From assembly GCF_026278245.1 (NCBI RefSeq), contig NZ_CP111079.1:1118501-1182500 (forward strand): 64,000 nt of DNA, given 5' to 3'. How positions within the stretch are numbered: position 1 is the stretch's first letter; every line of letters begins with the position of its first letter. This DNA comes from Pontibacter kalidii (GTDB lineage: Bacteria > Bacteroidota > Bacteroidia > Cytophagales > Hymenobacteraceae). The notes beneath the pieces are model-generated. The model saw nothing but the letters and a program-made list of their open reading frames with translations. It searched no databases and was not told where the DNA came from. Both the position numbers and the translations under genes were made by a program. This document shows, piece by piece, positions 9,203-17,633 of this stretch.

Positions 9203-9631
9203 CTAGGAAGCCTCCACGTAGTTTTTGAAATTATCCAGGATGGCCTGCCAGCCCGCCTGCTGCATCTCAGCCGGATGGCTGTTATCGGCATCAAAGCTTT
9301 CGGTCACACGGGTTTCATTGCCGTTGGGCGCAAATACTATCTGCACTTTCCTTCCGTCCTCCATGGTATACTCGATGCGCTCGTGCTCTTTCACGGTGGT
9401 GTAGGTGCCGGTAAAGTCAAACCCCATGCTGCCGTCTTTGGCTTCCATACGGGACATGAACTTGCCGCCCTCGCGCAGGTCGTTTTCTGCCCGTGGTGTA
9501 TGCCAGTCGGGGGAGGCATTGTTCCATTGGGTAATGTGGCGGGGTTCTGTCCAGAACTTCCATACTTTCTCTACCGGCGCCTGGATGGTGGTGCTTACTG
9601 TAATAACGTTTTTTTCTGCTGTGTTTTCCAT
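9203..9631 (-). CDS. SRPBCC (AHSA1/START-like) domain protein
   Basis: A 142-aa single-domain protein with the AHSA1 signature order: TTIQAPVEKVWKFWTEPRHI near the N-terminus, then GGKFMSRMEAKDGSMGFDFTGTY, a central ERIEYTMEDGRKVQIVF strand pair, and the C-terminal helix AEMQQAGWQAILDNFKNYVE. These proteins form a hydrophobic ligand-binding cavity. The subgroup has no fixed enzymatic role. There is no signal peptide. It is a single gene; the opposite-strand frames are shadows. Confidence 0.88.
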   Translation of the reverse strand: MENTAEKNVITVSTTIQAPVEKVWKFWTEPRHITQWNNASPDWHTPRAENDLREGGKFMSRMEAKDGSMGFDFTGTYTTVKEHERIEYTMEDGRKVQIVFAPNGNETRVTESFDADNSHPAEMQQAGWQAILDNFKNYVEAS

Positions 9632-9976
9632 AGTTAACTGGCTAAGTGAATTGTTATTTAATATTACAAATTTACCATGACTATCCTAATCCGATGAGGT
9701 GCAAAAATGACAAAAGTGGGGTGGTTTGCGGCAAAATAAAATGGAATGGATCGCTTTGGGTTTCCGGTCTTCCTGCTGTTTTATGTGTCCTAAAATGGAA
9801 GCTACTGTAAACTCCTCCGCTGGTGCAGGCCTGTCCGCACCTGTGCTGTTCTTGCCTGTACCTGCCTGGGATATACTTTAAAGTATAGGGGCCTGATCTT
9901 GGGCTAGCCTGTATCTAAAAAGTCTTAATTTTATCCGGTTTTTATACTATATTTGATAAGGCTAACCTCCACCGCC
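9632..9976. other. Intergenic segment with a 16-bp heptamer palindrome
   Basis: A 345-base gap between divergent genes. The notable item is a perfect 16-base palindrome TATACTTTAAAGTATA at 9872-9887, formed by two head-to-head copies of the window's recurrent heptamer. No gene is visible. The palindrome lies about 90 bases upstream of the serine hydrolase start and could be regulatory, but no promoter match is clear. Confidence 0.5.
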
Positions 9977-11161
9977 ATGAAAAACCTCTACCTCCTCTTC
10001 CTCGCCCTACTTCCCCTCACCACCCACGCCCAAACCATCACCCGGCTCGACGGCAGCAACATAACCGCGGCGGCCTTAGACCAGAAGATACAGCAGCTAA
10101 TGGACGCTGCCCAGGTGCAGGGGCTGGCGGTCACCATTTTCAACCAAAACCAACCGGTCTACAAGAAAGCCTTTGGGTACAAGAATTATCAGACAAAGGA
10201 ACCGCTGAAAACCAGCACCAACTTGTATGGTGCCTCCCTGAGTAAGGCGGTTTTTGCGGTGCTCGTGATGAAGCTGGTGGAGGAGGGGCGGCTGGAGCTG
10301 GACAAGCCGCTGCAGGAGTACTTGCCAAAACCGATTTATACCTATGCCTCCCAAACCAAATGGCACGATGATTACTCAGCGTTGAAGAACGACAGCCTCT
10401 ACCATTACATCACAGCCCGCATGTGCCTGGCTCATACCTCCGGCTTCCCGAATTGGCGTTGGGTGGAAGAGGACCAGCAGCTACGGGTAAAGTATAAACC
10501 CGGCACAAAGTATAGCTACTCCGGCGAGGGGCTGGTGTACCTGCAGGTGGTGTTGGAGAAATTAACCGGCAAAACGCTGGAAGAGCTGATGCAGGAAAAG
10601 GTGTTTAAGCCTGCAGGCATGAAGCACTCGTCGTATACCTGGCAACCGCGTTTTGAGCAGGATTATGCGCTGGGCCATCAGGCAAACGGGGAGCTTTACC
10701 CCAAAGATAAGGACAACGAGGCCCGCTCGGCCAGCACCCTTGAAACCACACTGGATGATTATACTCTATTTACGCAGGCGGTGCTGCAGCACAAGCTCCT
10801 GAAGCCTGCTACCACCCGCGAAATGTTCAGTCCTCAGATCAGGATCCGGTCCGTAAAACAGTTCGGTCCTCTAAGCCAGCGCGACACTACCGCCAACGAT
10901 GCCATAAACCTGAGCTACGGCCTTGGCTGGGGACTGCTGCAATCACCGCTGGGTGTAGGGGCTTTCAAGGAAGGGCACGGCGACGGTTTTCAGCATTACT
11001 CCATCATCTTCCCGAAAGCGGGCATCGGCATCCTCCTCCTGAGCAACAGCGACAATGCCGAGAGCATTTTTAAGGAGCTGCTCGAAACGGCTATTGCAGA
11101 CACCTACACGCCTTGGTATTGGGAAAACTATATCCCTTATGATCAGCAGCCATCAAAATAA
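9977..11161 (+). CDS. Secreted serine hydrolase, class C beta-lactamase family
   Basis: Starting at ATG 9977, 394 aa with a clean signal peptide (MKNLYLLFLALLPLTTHAQ, cut after the last Ala-Gln region). The catalytic SxxK motif is SLSK (Ser87, Lys90). A tyrosine motif follows in KYSYSGEGLVYLQVV, and the third element is EGHGDGFQHYS. The fold family includes penicillin-binding proteins, esterases and peptidases, and most Bacteroidota copies are of unknown substrate, so a beta-lactamase role is not claimed. An in-frame TTG at 9953 would add eight residues before the signal peptide and is less likely. The gene stands alone. Confidence 0.88.
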   Translation: MKNLYLLFLALLPLTTHAQTITRLDGSNITAAALDQKIQQLMDAAQVQGLAVTIFNQNQPVYKKAFGYKNYQTKEPLKTSTNLYGASLSKAVFAVLVMKLVEEGRLELDKPLQEYLPKPIYTYASQTKWHDDYSALKNDSLYHYITARMCLAHTSGFPNWRWVEEDQQLRVKYKPGTKYSYSGEGLVYLQVVLEKLTGKTLEELMQEKVFKPAGMKHSSYTWQPRFEQDYALGHQANGELYPKDKDNEARSASTLETTLDDYTLFTQAVLQHKLLKPATTREMFSPQIRIRSVKQFGPLSQRDTTANDAINLSYGLGWGLLQSPLGVGAFKEGHGDGFQHYSIIFPKAGIGILLLSNSDNAESIFKELLETAIADTYTPWYWENYIPYDQQPSK

Positions 11162-11280
11162 GTATGAATAGCTAAGCGGACCGGGTGTAGAAAGCGGGAG
11201 ACAAATTATCTTAAGGAGAGCGCCAATGTATAGGCATCTCTGCTATTATGTACCGTGCCTGCGCTGAAAAGGAAAAGCCG

Positions 11281-11835
11281 TCAGATACGGCTGATCTTGC
11301 TGCCCATCCTACCGGCAAACTCAGCCTCGGTGGTAGTGCCGGTCAGTTCCATCGCCTTTAACGATAACCGGGCGCAGGCATCGGCATCGGAGGCGGCCCG
11401 GTGATGCAGGAAATCGATGCGGTGCATGTTGCAGAGCGTTTTCAAGTCATACTTGTGCATGCCTTTCCAGATGTTTTTGGAGAATTTAAGGCTGCAGGCA
11501 TAGCGGGCCTCGGGCAGCGGAATTTTATAGGTGGACAGTGTTTTCCTCAACACGCTCACATCGAAGCTGGCATTGTGCGCGATCAGGAACTGCCCCTCCA
11601 GATAGGGCTGCAGCACCGGCCACAGCTCCCGGAAATCCGGCTGGTCTTTCACATCGGCTGGCCTGATGCCATGCACCGCTACGTTAAAGGAATTGAAGTG
11701 CGGGTAGTATAGCGGCTTGATCAGCCAGGAGCGCGTTTCTACGATCTGCCTGCCCCGTACCACCGTCACACCAATTTCACAGGGGCTGTCACGTTGTGGC
11801 GTAGCTGTCTCGAAGTCTATTGAGATGAAATCCAT
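11281..11835 (-). CDS. DnaQ-like 3'-5' exonuclease (DEDDh)
   Basis: About 184 aa from the ATG at 11835 (an in-frame ATG 17 codons upstream gives an unconvincing extension). DEDDh residues are visible: the DFET motif at residues 5-8 (ExoI), NASFD (ExoII) and HRAASDADACARL (ExoIII, with the His general base and last Asp). This is the proofreading exonuclease superfamily seen in DNA polymerase III epsilon, RNase T and related enzymes. Small stand-alone members like this occur widely in Bacteroidota and act on single-stranded DNA or RNA. It is not obviously the replicative epsilon subunit. The gene is single. Confidence 0.87.
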   Translation of the reverse strand: MDFISIDFETATPQRDSPCEIGVTVVRGRQIVETRSWLIKPLYYPHFNSFNVAVHGIRPADVKDQPDFRELWPVLQPYLEGQFLIAHNASFDVSVLRKTLSTYKIPLPEARYACSLKFSKNIWKGMHKYDLKTLCNMHRIDFLHHRAASDADACARLSLKAMELTGTTTEAEFAGRMGSKISRI

Positions 11836-12139
11836 GGCGCAATTTAGCGAATAATGCCCACAACCATTCCACAGGATAGCCGGCAACCTGAGGCGCTGAC
11901 CAAGTATGGCTGTTTAAAAACCACTTCACTTTTTGGGGATAATCTTACCCTAACAAAAGAATATTTTTGGTACTAAAACAAGGTGGTTATAAAAATGGAA
12001 TTGTATTTGGTTGAAGAACAATTATATACCAGAACCTTTTAAAAGGCGCGCTGCAGGCCAGAAATATTGCATCGTAACCAACTATATAAGATGACACGTA
12101 TATAGGCCGTTTACAACTAAACTAACATACTTACCATTT

Positions 12140-12808
12140 ATGATGAAGAAGTTTTTCTTTGCAGTTGCCCTGGCCTTTGGCACATTTACAGCTGCGCAGG
12201 CGCAGGCAACATTTGGCGTTAGGGGAGGAGCAAACCTGACGAACCTGTCCGGCGATCTTCAGAACGAAGACAGGTTCGAGAACAAAGTGTCCTTTCATGG
12301 AGGTGTTACCCTGAACTTTCCGGTGGTAGAGGATTTCTTCTCCATCCAACCGGAGCTGCTCTACTCCAGAAAAGGCTTCAAGAACAACAGCGAGGAGTAT
12401 ACGAACCTGCTGCTGCAGAAAAGAAGACGCGAAGGCAGCGTAGACTACAATTACCTGGAGCTGCCGGTGCTGGGTCATTTCAACGCCGGCCCGGTATACT
12501 TTGAGTTTGGTCCGCAGCTGAGCTACCTGCTGAGCGTGAACAACAAAACAGAGCTGTACGACGGTGACGGCACCCGCCTCTCCAGCGAGAAAGATGCGAA
12601 GAGCAAAGACGGGCTGTCGGAGTTTGAAGTGGGCTACGCGGCCGGTTTGGGCTTTAAAGCCAGCAACGGCGTTAGCCTGGGCATTCGCTATAACGGCGCC
12701 TTCTCCGACTTCGTGAAAGAGGACGTGAACTTTGAAGGAGACCTGACAAACGCCCGCCACTCGGTGTTCATGCTCACACTGGGTCTTCGTTTCCCGTCGG
12801 GCAACTAA
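12140..12808 (+). CDS. Outer-membrane beta-barrel protein (PorT-like)
   Basis: 222 aa with a signal peptide (MMKKFFFAVALAFGTFTAAQ, then AQA). The mature part is made of alternating strands typical of the Bacteroidota outer membrane beta-barrel domain (porT/OMP_b-brl_2 type): FGVRGGANLTNLSG, FHGGVTLNFPVV, SIQPELLYSRKGF, YLELPVLGHFNAGPVYFEFG and FMLTLGLRF at the C-terminus. About eight strands are expected. These are usually small barrels of unknown ligand, and a few assist T9SS. A terminator follows. The large antisense frame here is a shadow. Confidence 0.88.
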   Translation: MMKKFFFAVALAFGTFTAAQAQATFGVRGGANLTNLSGDLQNEDRFENKVSFHGGVTLNFPVVEDFFSIQPELLYSRKGFKNNSEEYTNLLLQKRRREGSVDYNYLELPVLGHFNAGPVYFEFGPQLSYLLSVNNKTELYDGDGTRLSSEKDAKSKDGLSEFEVGYAAGLGFKASNGVSLGIRYNGAFSDFVKEDVNFEGDLTNARHSVFMLTLGLRFPSGN

Positions 12809-12833
12809 GTATAAAGTATAAACTATGGAAACT

Positions 12834-12868
12834 GCCAGCCTCGCCCTTTGGGTGGGGCTGGCTTTTTT
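12834..12868 (+). terminator. Terminator after the beta-barrel gene
   Basis: A stem of 13 bp including one G-U pair (12834-12846 with 12850-12862) and a TTT loop, followed by six T residues. It lies about 25 bases after the stop codon. Confidence 0.8.
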
Positions 12869-12889
12869 ATGCCGTTTTCTGGCGTAAGT

Positions 12890-13800
12890 CTCCAGACTTG
12901 TGTCGTTATTATAATGTCGCGTTTGTAGCTTGGTCGGCTTGAAAAGCCATACTTGCGCTGGCTATACTTTATACTTTGATCATACCTATCGCTGGCGCGG
13001 GCTTGCAGCCCGTGCCTTTTTATACTTTAGCCGTTGCTTCCTGTAGCTTGACACAGGCCACACTTTTATTCCTTGCTGGCTCCCGTTTATCCTCCAGCCC
13101 TCCGCTGGCGCGGGTTTGCAACCCGTGTCTTTCTACAATCTCGGATTTGTAATCCGAGTGGCTTGAAAAGCCATACTTGCTACAGCTATACTTCCTTAGC
13201 CCCTGCTTCCTGCAACAGGAACTAAGCTATACTTGCTAGCTGCTGTTCATCCATGGCTTTACGACCAACTTGTTCCATAGTATACTTTCTGCTCTCAAGC
13301 CCGAGAGGGCTCGTCTTCGGGGGTAGGGGCCCTCGATAAGGGCATCGCGCTGTGTACATTTTCTTTGCTTGACCTGCGGTCTCCGCAATTTCGCTAAAGC
13401 GAAACCGTAAATCTACAAGGCGCTCAACCCAAGGACTGGGAACAGATTCGATAGCCGCTGCCCTTGCTGTCATCTCGACCTATGGGAGAGATCTCTTTAG
13501 AATTCCCGATAGATCTCTCGCCCTGCTCGAGATGACAGGGAAGGAGTAAGTATAGCTCCCTCCCCTGTTCTTAGGGGAGGGCTGGGGTGGGGTGAAGCAG
13601 AGGGGCAGGGGTGGTTGGAACCGGTAACGGGAAACTCCCTCCTGTTTTGGGGACGGGGTAACACCTTCGAAGAGCAAGGGCCGTTGAGCCCAGTGGTGGA
13701 TCGCACGGATCAGAAAAACCGGAACAGCTATAAAAACTTTAAACACCACCTCCTGTTCTTAGGAGGTGACAAGGGGAGGTAAAACCGGTTCATCTACCCA
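12890..13800. repeat. Gene-free repeat mosaic, copy B
   Basis: About 900 bases without a supported gene. It contains palindromes CGGGCTTGCAGCCCG (12998-13012), CGGGTTTGCAACCCG (13111-13125) and a related one at 13140-13158, each of the first two preceded by a GCTGGCG tract. The part 13202-13560 is closely similar to 23891-24225; within it about 100 bases from 13370 are nearly identical to those from 24033 (only a handful of differences by eye). They include two nested inverted repeats, TGCGGTCTCCGCA and TTTCGCTAAAGCGAAA. A CTCCCCTGTTCTTAGGGGAGG inverted repeat follows at about 13560-13585. No transposase frame was found. Confidence 0.8.
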
Positions 13801-13862
13801 CCCCCGTTCCCCGTATAGGGAAGTATAAATGCTCTCATGTCAGATAAATAGCACAATCAAAT

Positions 13863-14303
13863 ATGTTAATCTTTTGGACGTTAGTTATAGGCGCGGTGCT
13901 CGGGTATATGTTTGGCTACTACATAAAACCTAACCAGCGGCTGCAGAAAGCCATAGAGCAGGCCCGGCAGGCAAGTATGGCGGTGCTGGAGCAAGGCCGG
14001 CAGGGGGTATACCGTACCGTGGTGACAGACCATAACCAGCAATCGGAACTGGTGGTGGAGGTAAAGGAGCTGGCCGTCACGCAGGCCGGGCAGGTGAAGG
14101 TGGAGTACCTGAGCGCCTTTTACAGGAACCCGGATTTCCGTACCAAAAAGGGAGAGGCCCTGATGCGGGAAGTGCGCGAATTATTAGGAGATTACCTGCC
14201 TTTATCCGATATTGAATGGTACGAAAACGCTGCGCGCCAGGAACAGGCCCGCAAAAGCCTTCAATCGTTAGACACCCTAGACAAACACCATTATGGAGCC
14301 TAA
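13863..14303 (+). CDS. Membrane-anchored hypothetical protein of the TelA operon
   Basis: A 146-aa protein with one N-terminal membrane helix (residues about 2-20, LIFWTLVIGAVLGYMFGYYI) and a soluble domain that is helical then strand-rich (YRTVVTDHNQQSELVVEVKE, VKVEYLSAFYRNPDF). The family is not recognised. Its end overlaps the start of the telA gene by 11 bases, so the two are translationally coupled and probably work together. No enzymatic motif is visible. A membrane-proximal partner for the TelA protein is a reasonable inference only. Confidence 0.75.
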   Translation: MLIFWTLVIGAVLGYMFGYYIKPNQRLQKAIEQARQASMAVLEQGRQGVYRTVVTDHNQQSELVVEVKELAVTQAGQVKVEYLSAFYRNPDFRTKKGEALMREVRELLGDYLPLSDIEWYENAARQEQARKSLQSLDTLDKHHYGA

Positions 14304-15393
14304 AACCATGGAAAACACCAACATCACCATCACCGAGAACAAAGAGCTGCTACAGCAGAAAGCCCAGGACCTCTCCAGGTCCATAGACCCGGAGAAACCG
14401 GAGAGCCTCACCAACTTTGGGGTGGAGACGCAGCGGAAGCTGGGGCAGTACTCCAACGAGCTGCTGGCAAAGGTGAAGGCAAAGGACTCCGGTGATGCCG
14501 GCGAGGCCATAAACGAGCTGCTGGCCCAGATCAACATGATCAAGATTGACGAGGAGGAGAAGCGTAGTCTGCTGTCGCGGCTTCCATTTGGCAAGAAGCT
14601 GCAGGACCGCTCCAAGAAGCTGGCCATACAGTATAATTCCATCTCGGATAACGTGGACGATGTGGTGATCAAGCTGGAGAAGACGCGCCAGAGCGTGCTC
14701 AAGGACTCTACCAGCCTGGAGGTGATGTTTAAGCAGGCCGTAGAGTACATACACGAGGTGCGCGCCGTGATCGCTGCCGGCAAGCTGAAGATCGAGCAGA
14801 TCGAGAACGAGCTGATCCCGAAATTGCAGGAGGAGGTGGAGACCAGCAACCAGGACGAGCTGGTGGTACAGCGCCTCAGCGACCTCATCGCCTTTAAGGA
14901 CAGACTCGAGAAGAAGGTGCACGACCTCACCCTCTCCCATACCATCGCCACGCAGTCGATGCCGCAGATACGCATGATCCAGACGACCAACGATGTGCTG
15001 GCCCAGAAAATACAGAACTCCATCGTGACCGTAATTCCGGTGTGGCGCCAGCAGGTAGCCATTGCCCTGGGGTTGGAGAAGCAGCGCAAGGCACTGGAGA
15101 TACAGAAGAAAGTAACCGACACCACCAACGAAATGCTCCTGAAGAACTCGCAGCTCCTGAAGACCAATGTGGTGAACGCAGCTAAAGAGAACGAGCGCGG
15201 CATTGTGGATGTGGAAACGCTCAAAAAAGTAAACCGCGATATGGTGGAGACACTGGATGCCGTGGTGAAGGTTGCGGAGGAGGGAAGTAAGAAACGCGCG
15301 GATGCCGTGAAAGAACTGGCCACGGTGCAGGAGGAACTCAACAGTAAGATCATCGGCTCGTTTGGTAAGTCGAAGAAAATCGAAACGGAATAA
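14293..15393 (+). CDS. Toxic anion resistance protein, TelA family
   Basis: A 366-aa, almost wholly helical and coiled-coil-rich cytosolic protein. Family features include INMIKIDEEEKRSLLSRLPF, then the basic stretch GKKLQDRSKK, VDDVVIKLEKTRQSVLKDST, a long repeated coiled coil, and the well-conserved VIPVWRQQVAIALGLEKQRK near residues 238-257. TelA/KlaA proteins are associated with tellurite and antimicrobial-peptide tolerance and with phage resistance in some plasmids. The molecular role is unsettled. Starts at 14293 or at ATG 14308 are both plausible. Its stop overlaps the next small gene (TAATG). Confidence 0.9.
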   Translation: MEPKTMENTNITITENKELLQQKAQDLSRSIDPEKPESLTNFGVETQRKLGQYSNELLAKVKAKDSGDAGEAINELLAQINMIKIDEEEKRSLLSRLPFGKKLQDRSKKLAIQYNSISDNVDDVVIKLEKTRQSVLKDSTSLEVMFKQAVEYIHEVRAVIAAGKLKIEQIENELIPKLQEEVETSNQDELVVQRLSDLIAFKDRLEKKVHDLTLSHTIATQSMPQIRMIQTTNDVLAQKIQNSIVTVIPVWRQQVAIALGLEKQRKALEIQKKVTDTTNEMLLKNSQLLKTNVVNAAKENERGIVDVETLKKVNRDMVETLDAVVKVAEEGSKKRADAVKELATVQEELNSKIIGSFGKSKKIETE

Positions 15394-15569
15394 TGGCAGC
15401 AGGAAAAGAGCAGAAGCAAGCACCTGAAAGGCTCCTGACACAGGAGCAGGAGGCACTGCTGGCGTTATACCTGCAGAAGCTCGACTCGTATTTCGAAGAG
15501 CTGAAAGCCTCTGATGCCATCCAGGTGGAGATAGAAACGCAGCATCTTAAAAAGATACTTCATACATGA
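15393..15569 (+). CDS. Small 58-aa protein of the TelA operon
   Basis: An ATG frame of 58 codons begins MAAGKEQKQAPERLLTQEQE and ends HLKKILHT. It overlaps the telA stop by one base (TAATG) and its own TGA overlaps the next start (ATGA), which is strong evidence for a real, coupled gene. The product is charged, helical and rich in Gln, Glu and Leu, with no signal or membrane segment. I do not recognise a family. It could be an adaptor between the TelA protein and the next product, but this is inference from position only. Confidence 0.72.
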   Translation: MAAGKEQKQAPERLLTQEQEALLALYLQKLDSYFEELKASDAIQVEIETQHLKKILHT

Positions 15570-16411
15570 TAAAGCTTTTGCGCTCCCTATTCGGGCTGAA
15601 CGGGGTTACCGGCAACAGAAAGGTGGTAGGCGGTCCTGAAAGTATAGAGGCAAAGGAAGTGCCTTTCATCCGGGAGTCGAACCAGCGGCTGGTGGCACTG
15701 CAGGAGCTGTATGCCAGGTATAAAAACACGCCCTACGCCCAGCAACTGCAGGCGGCATATGAGAAGACAAGGCGCGTCCACACCTACCTGATTGCCCGCG
15801 GGCGGGGGCACGAGCTGGAGCTGTTTCATGTGCAGCACACGGATCATTTCCTGAGCACCTTCACCGCTATTATAGACGCCCGCCAGGAGCCGCAGGCGGA
15901 GGTGCCGCTGCCGCCTCAGCGCATTCCGCAGCCGCTACCAGCCGGCAGGCCCGACGTGCTGGGCAGAACGGTGGTGTTCGGGCCGTTTCGCAGCGACCGG
16001 AAAGAGGTGAAAGCCGCCCGCACCCTAAACCACGAAACCAACCAGCGCGCCTTTCAGGACATAGCCGAATCGAGCACCGAAGTGCCGCGGCTGAACCTGC
16101 CGGAGATTTCCATTAACACCTACTCCAAAATCGTGTACCTGCGTGAGGATGTGTCGGATGGGCTGACCACCAGTGAGATCGGTTTTACCTCTACACAGGA
16201 GGAGAAGGAGGCGTTTGTAGCTTATATCTCGGCCAGGCTGGGGCTGCACCATATTACGTATGCCGGCAACGCCATGGTCTATGTGCCTACCCACGCCAGC
16301 ACCCATCCTGCAGAAATGGTCCCGGTTATACATTGGCACGGCTGCCCCTACGTATTAAGCATGGATGACTACCGCCTCTACCCGGTGCGCACGTACCGGA
16401 AGCGGAGGTAG
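15566..16411 (+). CDS. Uncharacterised protein of the TelA operon, 281 aa
   Basis: No family recognised. The N-terminal half is helical (ESNQRLVALQELYARYKNTP, then AYEKTRRVHTYLIARGRGHE). A Pro-rich linker follows (about residues 110-130), then a Lys/Arg-rich strand segment and a C-terminal domain with aromatic and His residues (VPVIHWHGCPYVLSMDDYRL). There is no signal peptide. It is the last gene of the four-gene TelA operon, starting inside the stop of the 58-aa gene. The fixed, overlapping order suggests a functional unit. No catalytic motif could be identified. Confidence 0.72.
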   Translation: MIKLLRSLFGLNGVTGNRKVVGGPESIEAKEVPFIRESNQRLVALQELYARYKNTPYAQQLQAAYEKTRRVHTYLIARGRGHELELFHVQHTDHFLSTFTAIIDARQEPQAEVPLPPQRIPQPLPAGRPDVLGRTVVFGPFRSDRKEVKAARTLNHETNQRAFQDIAESSTEVPRLNLPEISINTYSKIVYLREDVSDGLTTSEIGFTSTQEEKEAFVAYISARLGLHHITYAGNAMVYVPTHASTHPAEMVPVIHWHGCPYVLSMDDYRLYPVRTYRKRR

Positions 16412-16586
16412 TTTAGGGAAGCAGCCAATCAAGGGAGCGAGTAGCGTCGGAGTGCATCATCCGGCGCTCGAGTGCCGACGTTATACCTTACGCCAGCGAA
16501 AAATTTAAAGTATCATTGAAGCCGCTATACTTTCATGGCAGCTCCACCACTTCACAGCAGGAATAAGCCACAGATCAACCTGAAAC

Positions 16587-17474
16587 ATGCCCTACAAACG
16601 TTTCTACAAAGGCCTTTATGGCACCGATTCCATCGAGTTTGCGAAAGGACTGGTGAACGTGCACCCCTTCGGTGAAATAGGGCGGCAGCATGAGGGGCAG
16701 GTGAAGCGGCACGCGCATAATAACCTTTTCCAGGTGTTTATGGTGGAGTCCGGTACCACCGAGCTGCACCATGCCGCCACCAAAACCACCATACAAGCCC
16801 CAGCCATCATCACCGTTTCTAAAAACCATGAGCATGGCTTTCTGCACCAGGGAGAGGTCTCCGGCTGGATCATCAGCCTGTCGGACACCGTGCTGGAGCA
16901 CATGCTGCAGCGCGAGGCGGAGGTGGTGTATGCCATGGAAGCCATCCGCATTTTCCGGGTGACGGAGGAAAATGCCGGCGCGGTGCAGGTATTCGATACC
17001 GGGCAAAAGTGTGTGCAAGAGTATAACCTGCAGTTCCCGGGCAGGCTGCTGATGCTGCAGTACCTGGTGGGGCAGCTGCTGGTGCAGCTTTACCGCCTTT
17101 CCCTTTCAGAGCAGGAGCAGGCGGTGGGCGCCGACAATGTGAGCAAGATATACTTCCGCAGGTTTCAGCAGCTTATGAAAGAGGAGAACTCCTATAAAAT
17201 AAGTGTGGAGGAGTATGCCCGCCACCTTAGTATCTCTACCGGCCACCTGAGCCGGGTGTGCAGAAGTGTCGCCGGTAAATCCCCCAAAGACATCATCATC
17301 AGCTACTTTATTACCGAGGCGCAGCTGGCCCTGTCTGACGTGGAGAAATCCGTGTCCGAAGTATGCTTTGAGCTGGGCTTCGACGACCCCGCCTATTTTA
17401 CCAGGCTCTTCAAAAAAAGGACGGGCCTGGCCCCCATGGCCTTCCGGAAGAAGATCGGGGTGAAGAGCGCTTAA
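16587..17474 (+). CDS. AraC-family regulator of the catechol pathway
   Basis: A 295-aa protein. The N-terminal half is a cupin-like sensor domain (VKRHAHNNLFQVFMVESGTT, then ITVSKNHEHGFLHQGEVSGW). The C-terminal 100 residues contain two helix-turn-helix motifs: ISVEEYARHLSISTGHLSRV and SVSEVCFELGFDDPAYFTRL, followed by FKKRTGLAPMAFRKK. This is the standard AraC/XylS layout. It lies 160 bases upstream of catB on the same strand, so it is the likely activator of the cat-pca operon, with catechol, muconate or an aromatic precursor as possible effector. The effector is inferred from context. Confidence 0.9.
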   Translation: MPYKRFYKGLYGTDSIEFAKGLVNVHPFGEIGRQHEGQVKRHAHNNLFQVFMVESGTTELHHAATKTTIQAPAIITVSKNHEHGFLHQGEVSGWIISLSDTVLEHMLQREAEVVYAMEAIRIFRVTEENAGAVQVFDTGQKCVQEYNLQFPGRLLMLQYLVGQLLVQLYRLSLSEQEQAVGADNVSKIYFRRFQQLMKEENSYKISVEEYARHLSISTGHLSRVCRSVAGKSPKDIIISYFITEAQLALSDVEKSVSEVCFELGFDDPAYFTRLFKKRTGLAPMAFRKKIGVKSA

Positions 17475-17550
17475 GGACCGACTCCCTCCAAAATGTTCGA
17501 TTTATCATACTATTAGACGTATAGTCCTACTCCTCAGGAGCAAGATTGGC

Positions 17551-17558
17551 TAAATTTG
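17551..17558 (+). promoter_or_regulatory. Possible -7 box (TAAATTTG) upstream of catB
   Basis: TAAATTTG fits the Bacteroidota -7 consensus TAnnTTTG and lies about 75 bases before the catB ATG, in the gap after the regulator gene. No clear TTTG is seen at the expected -33 spacing, which would fit an activator-dependent promoter. This is a single weak motif match. Confidence 0.25.
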
Positions 17559-17633
17559 TTTATACCAGTGAGTGGTTACTTCCTTATTTGGTTAATCAGC
17601 TCACAATTAAACGTTTAGGCCGTATTGTTATAT

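Noticed and set aside
12131..12760. 209-codon minus-strand frame opposite the beta-barrel gene
   Set aside because: It is antisense to a gene with a clear signal peptide and barrel strands; its own product has no domain and no start context.
14277..15456. Two long (about 370-codon) minus-strand frames opposite telA
   Set aside because: They mirror the TelA coding frame; products are Ser/Phe- or Leu/His-rich shadow proteins.
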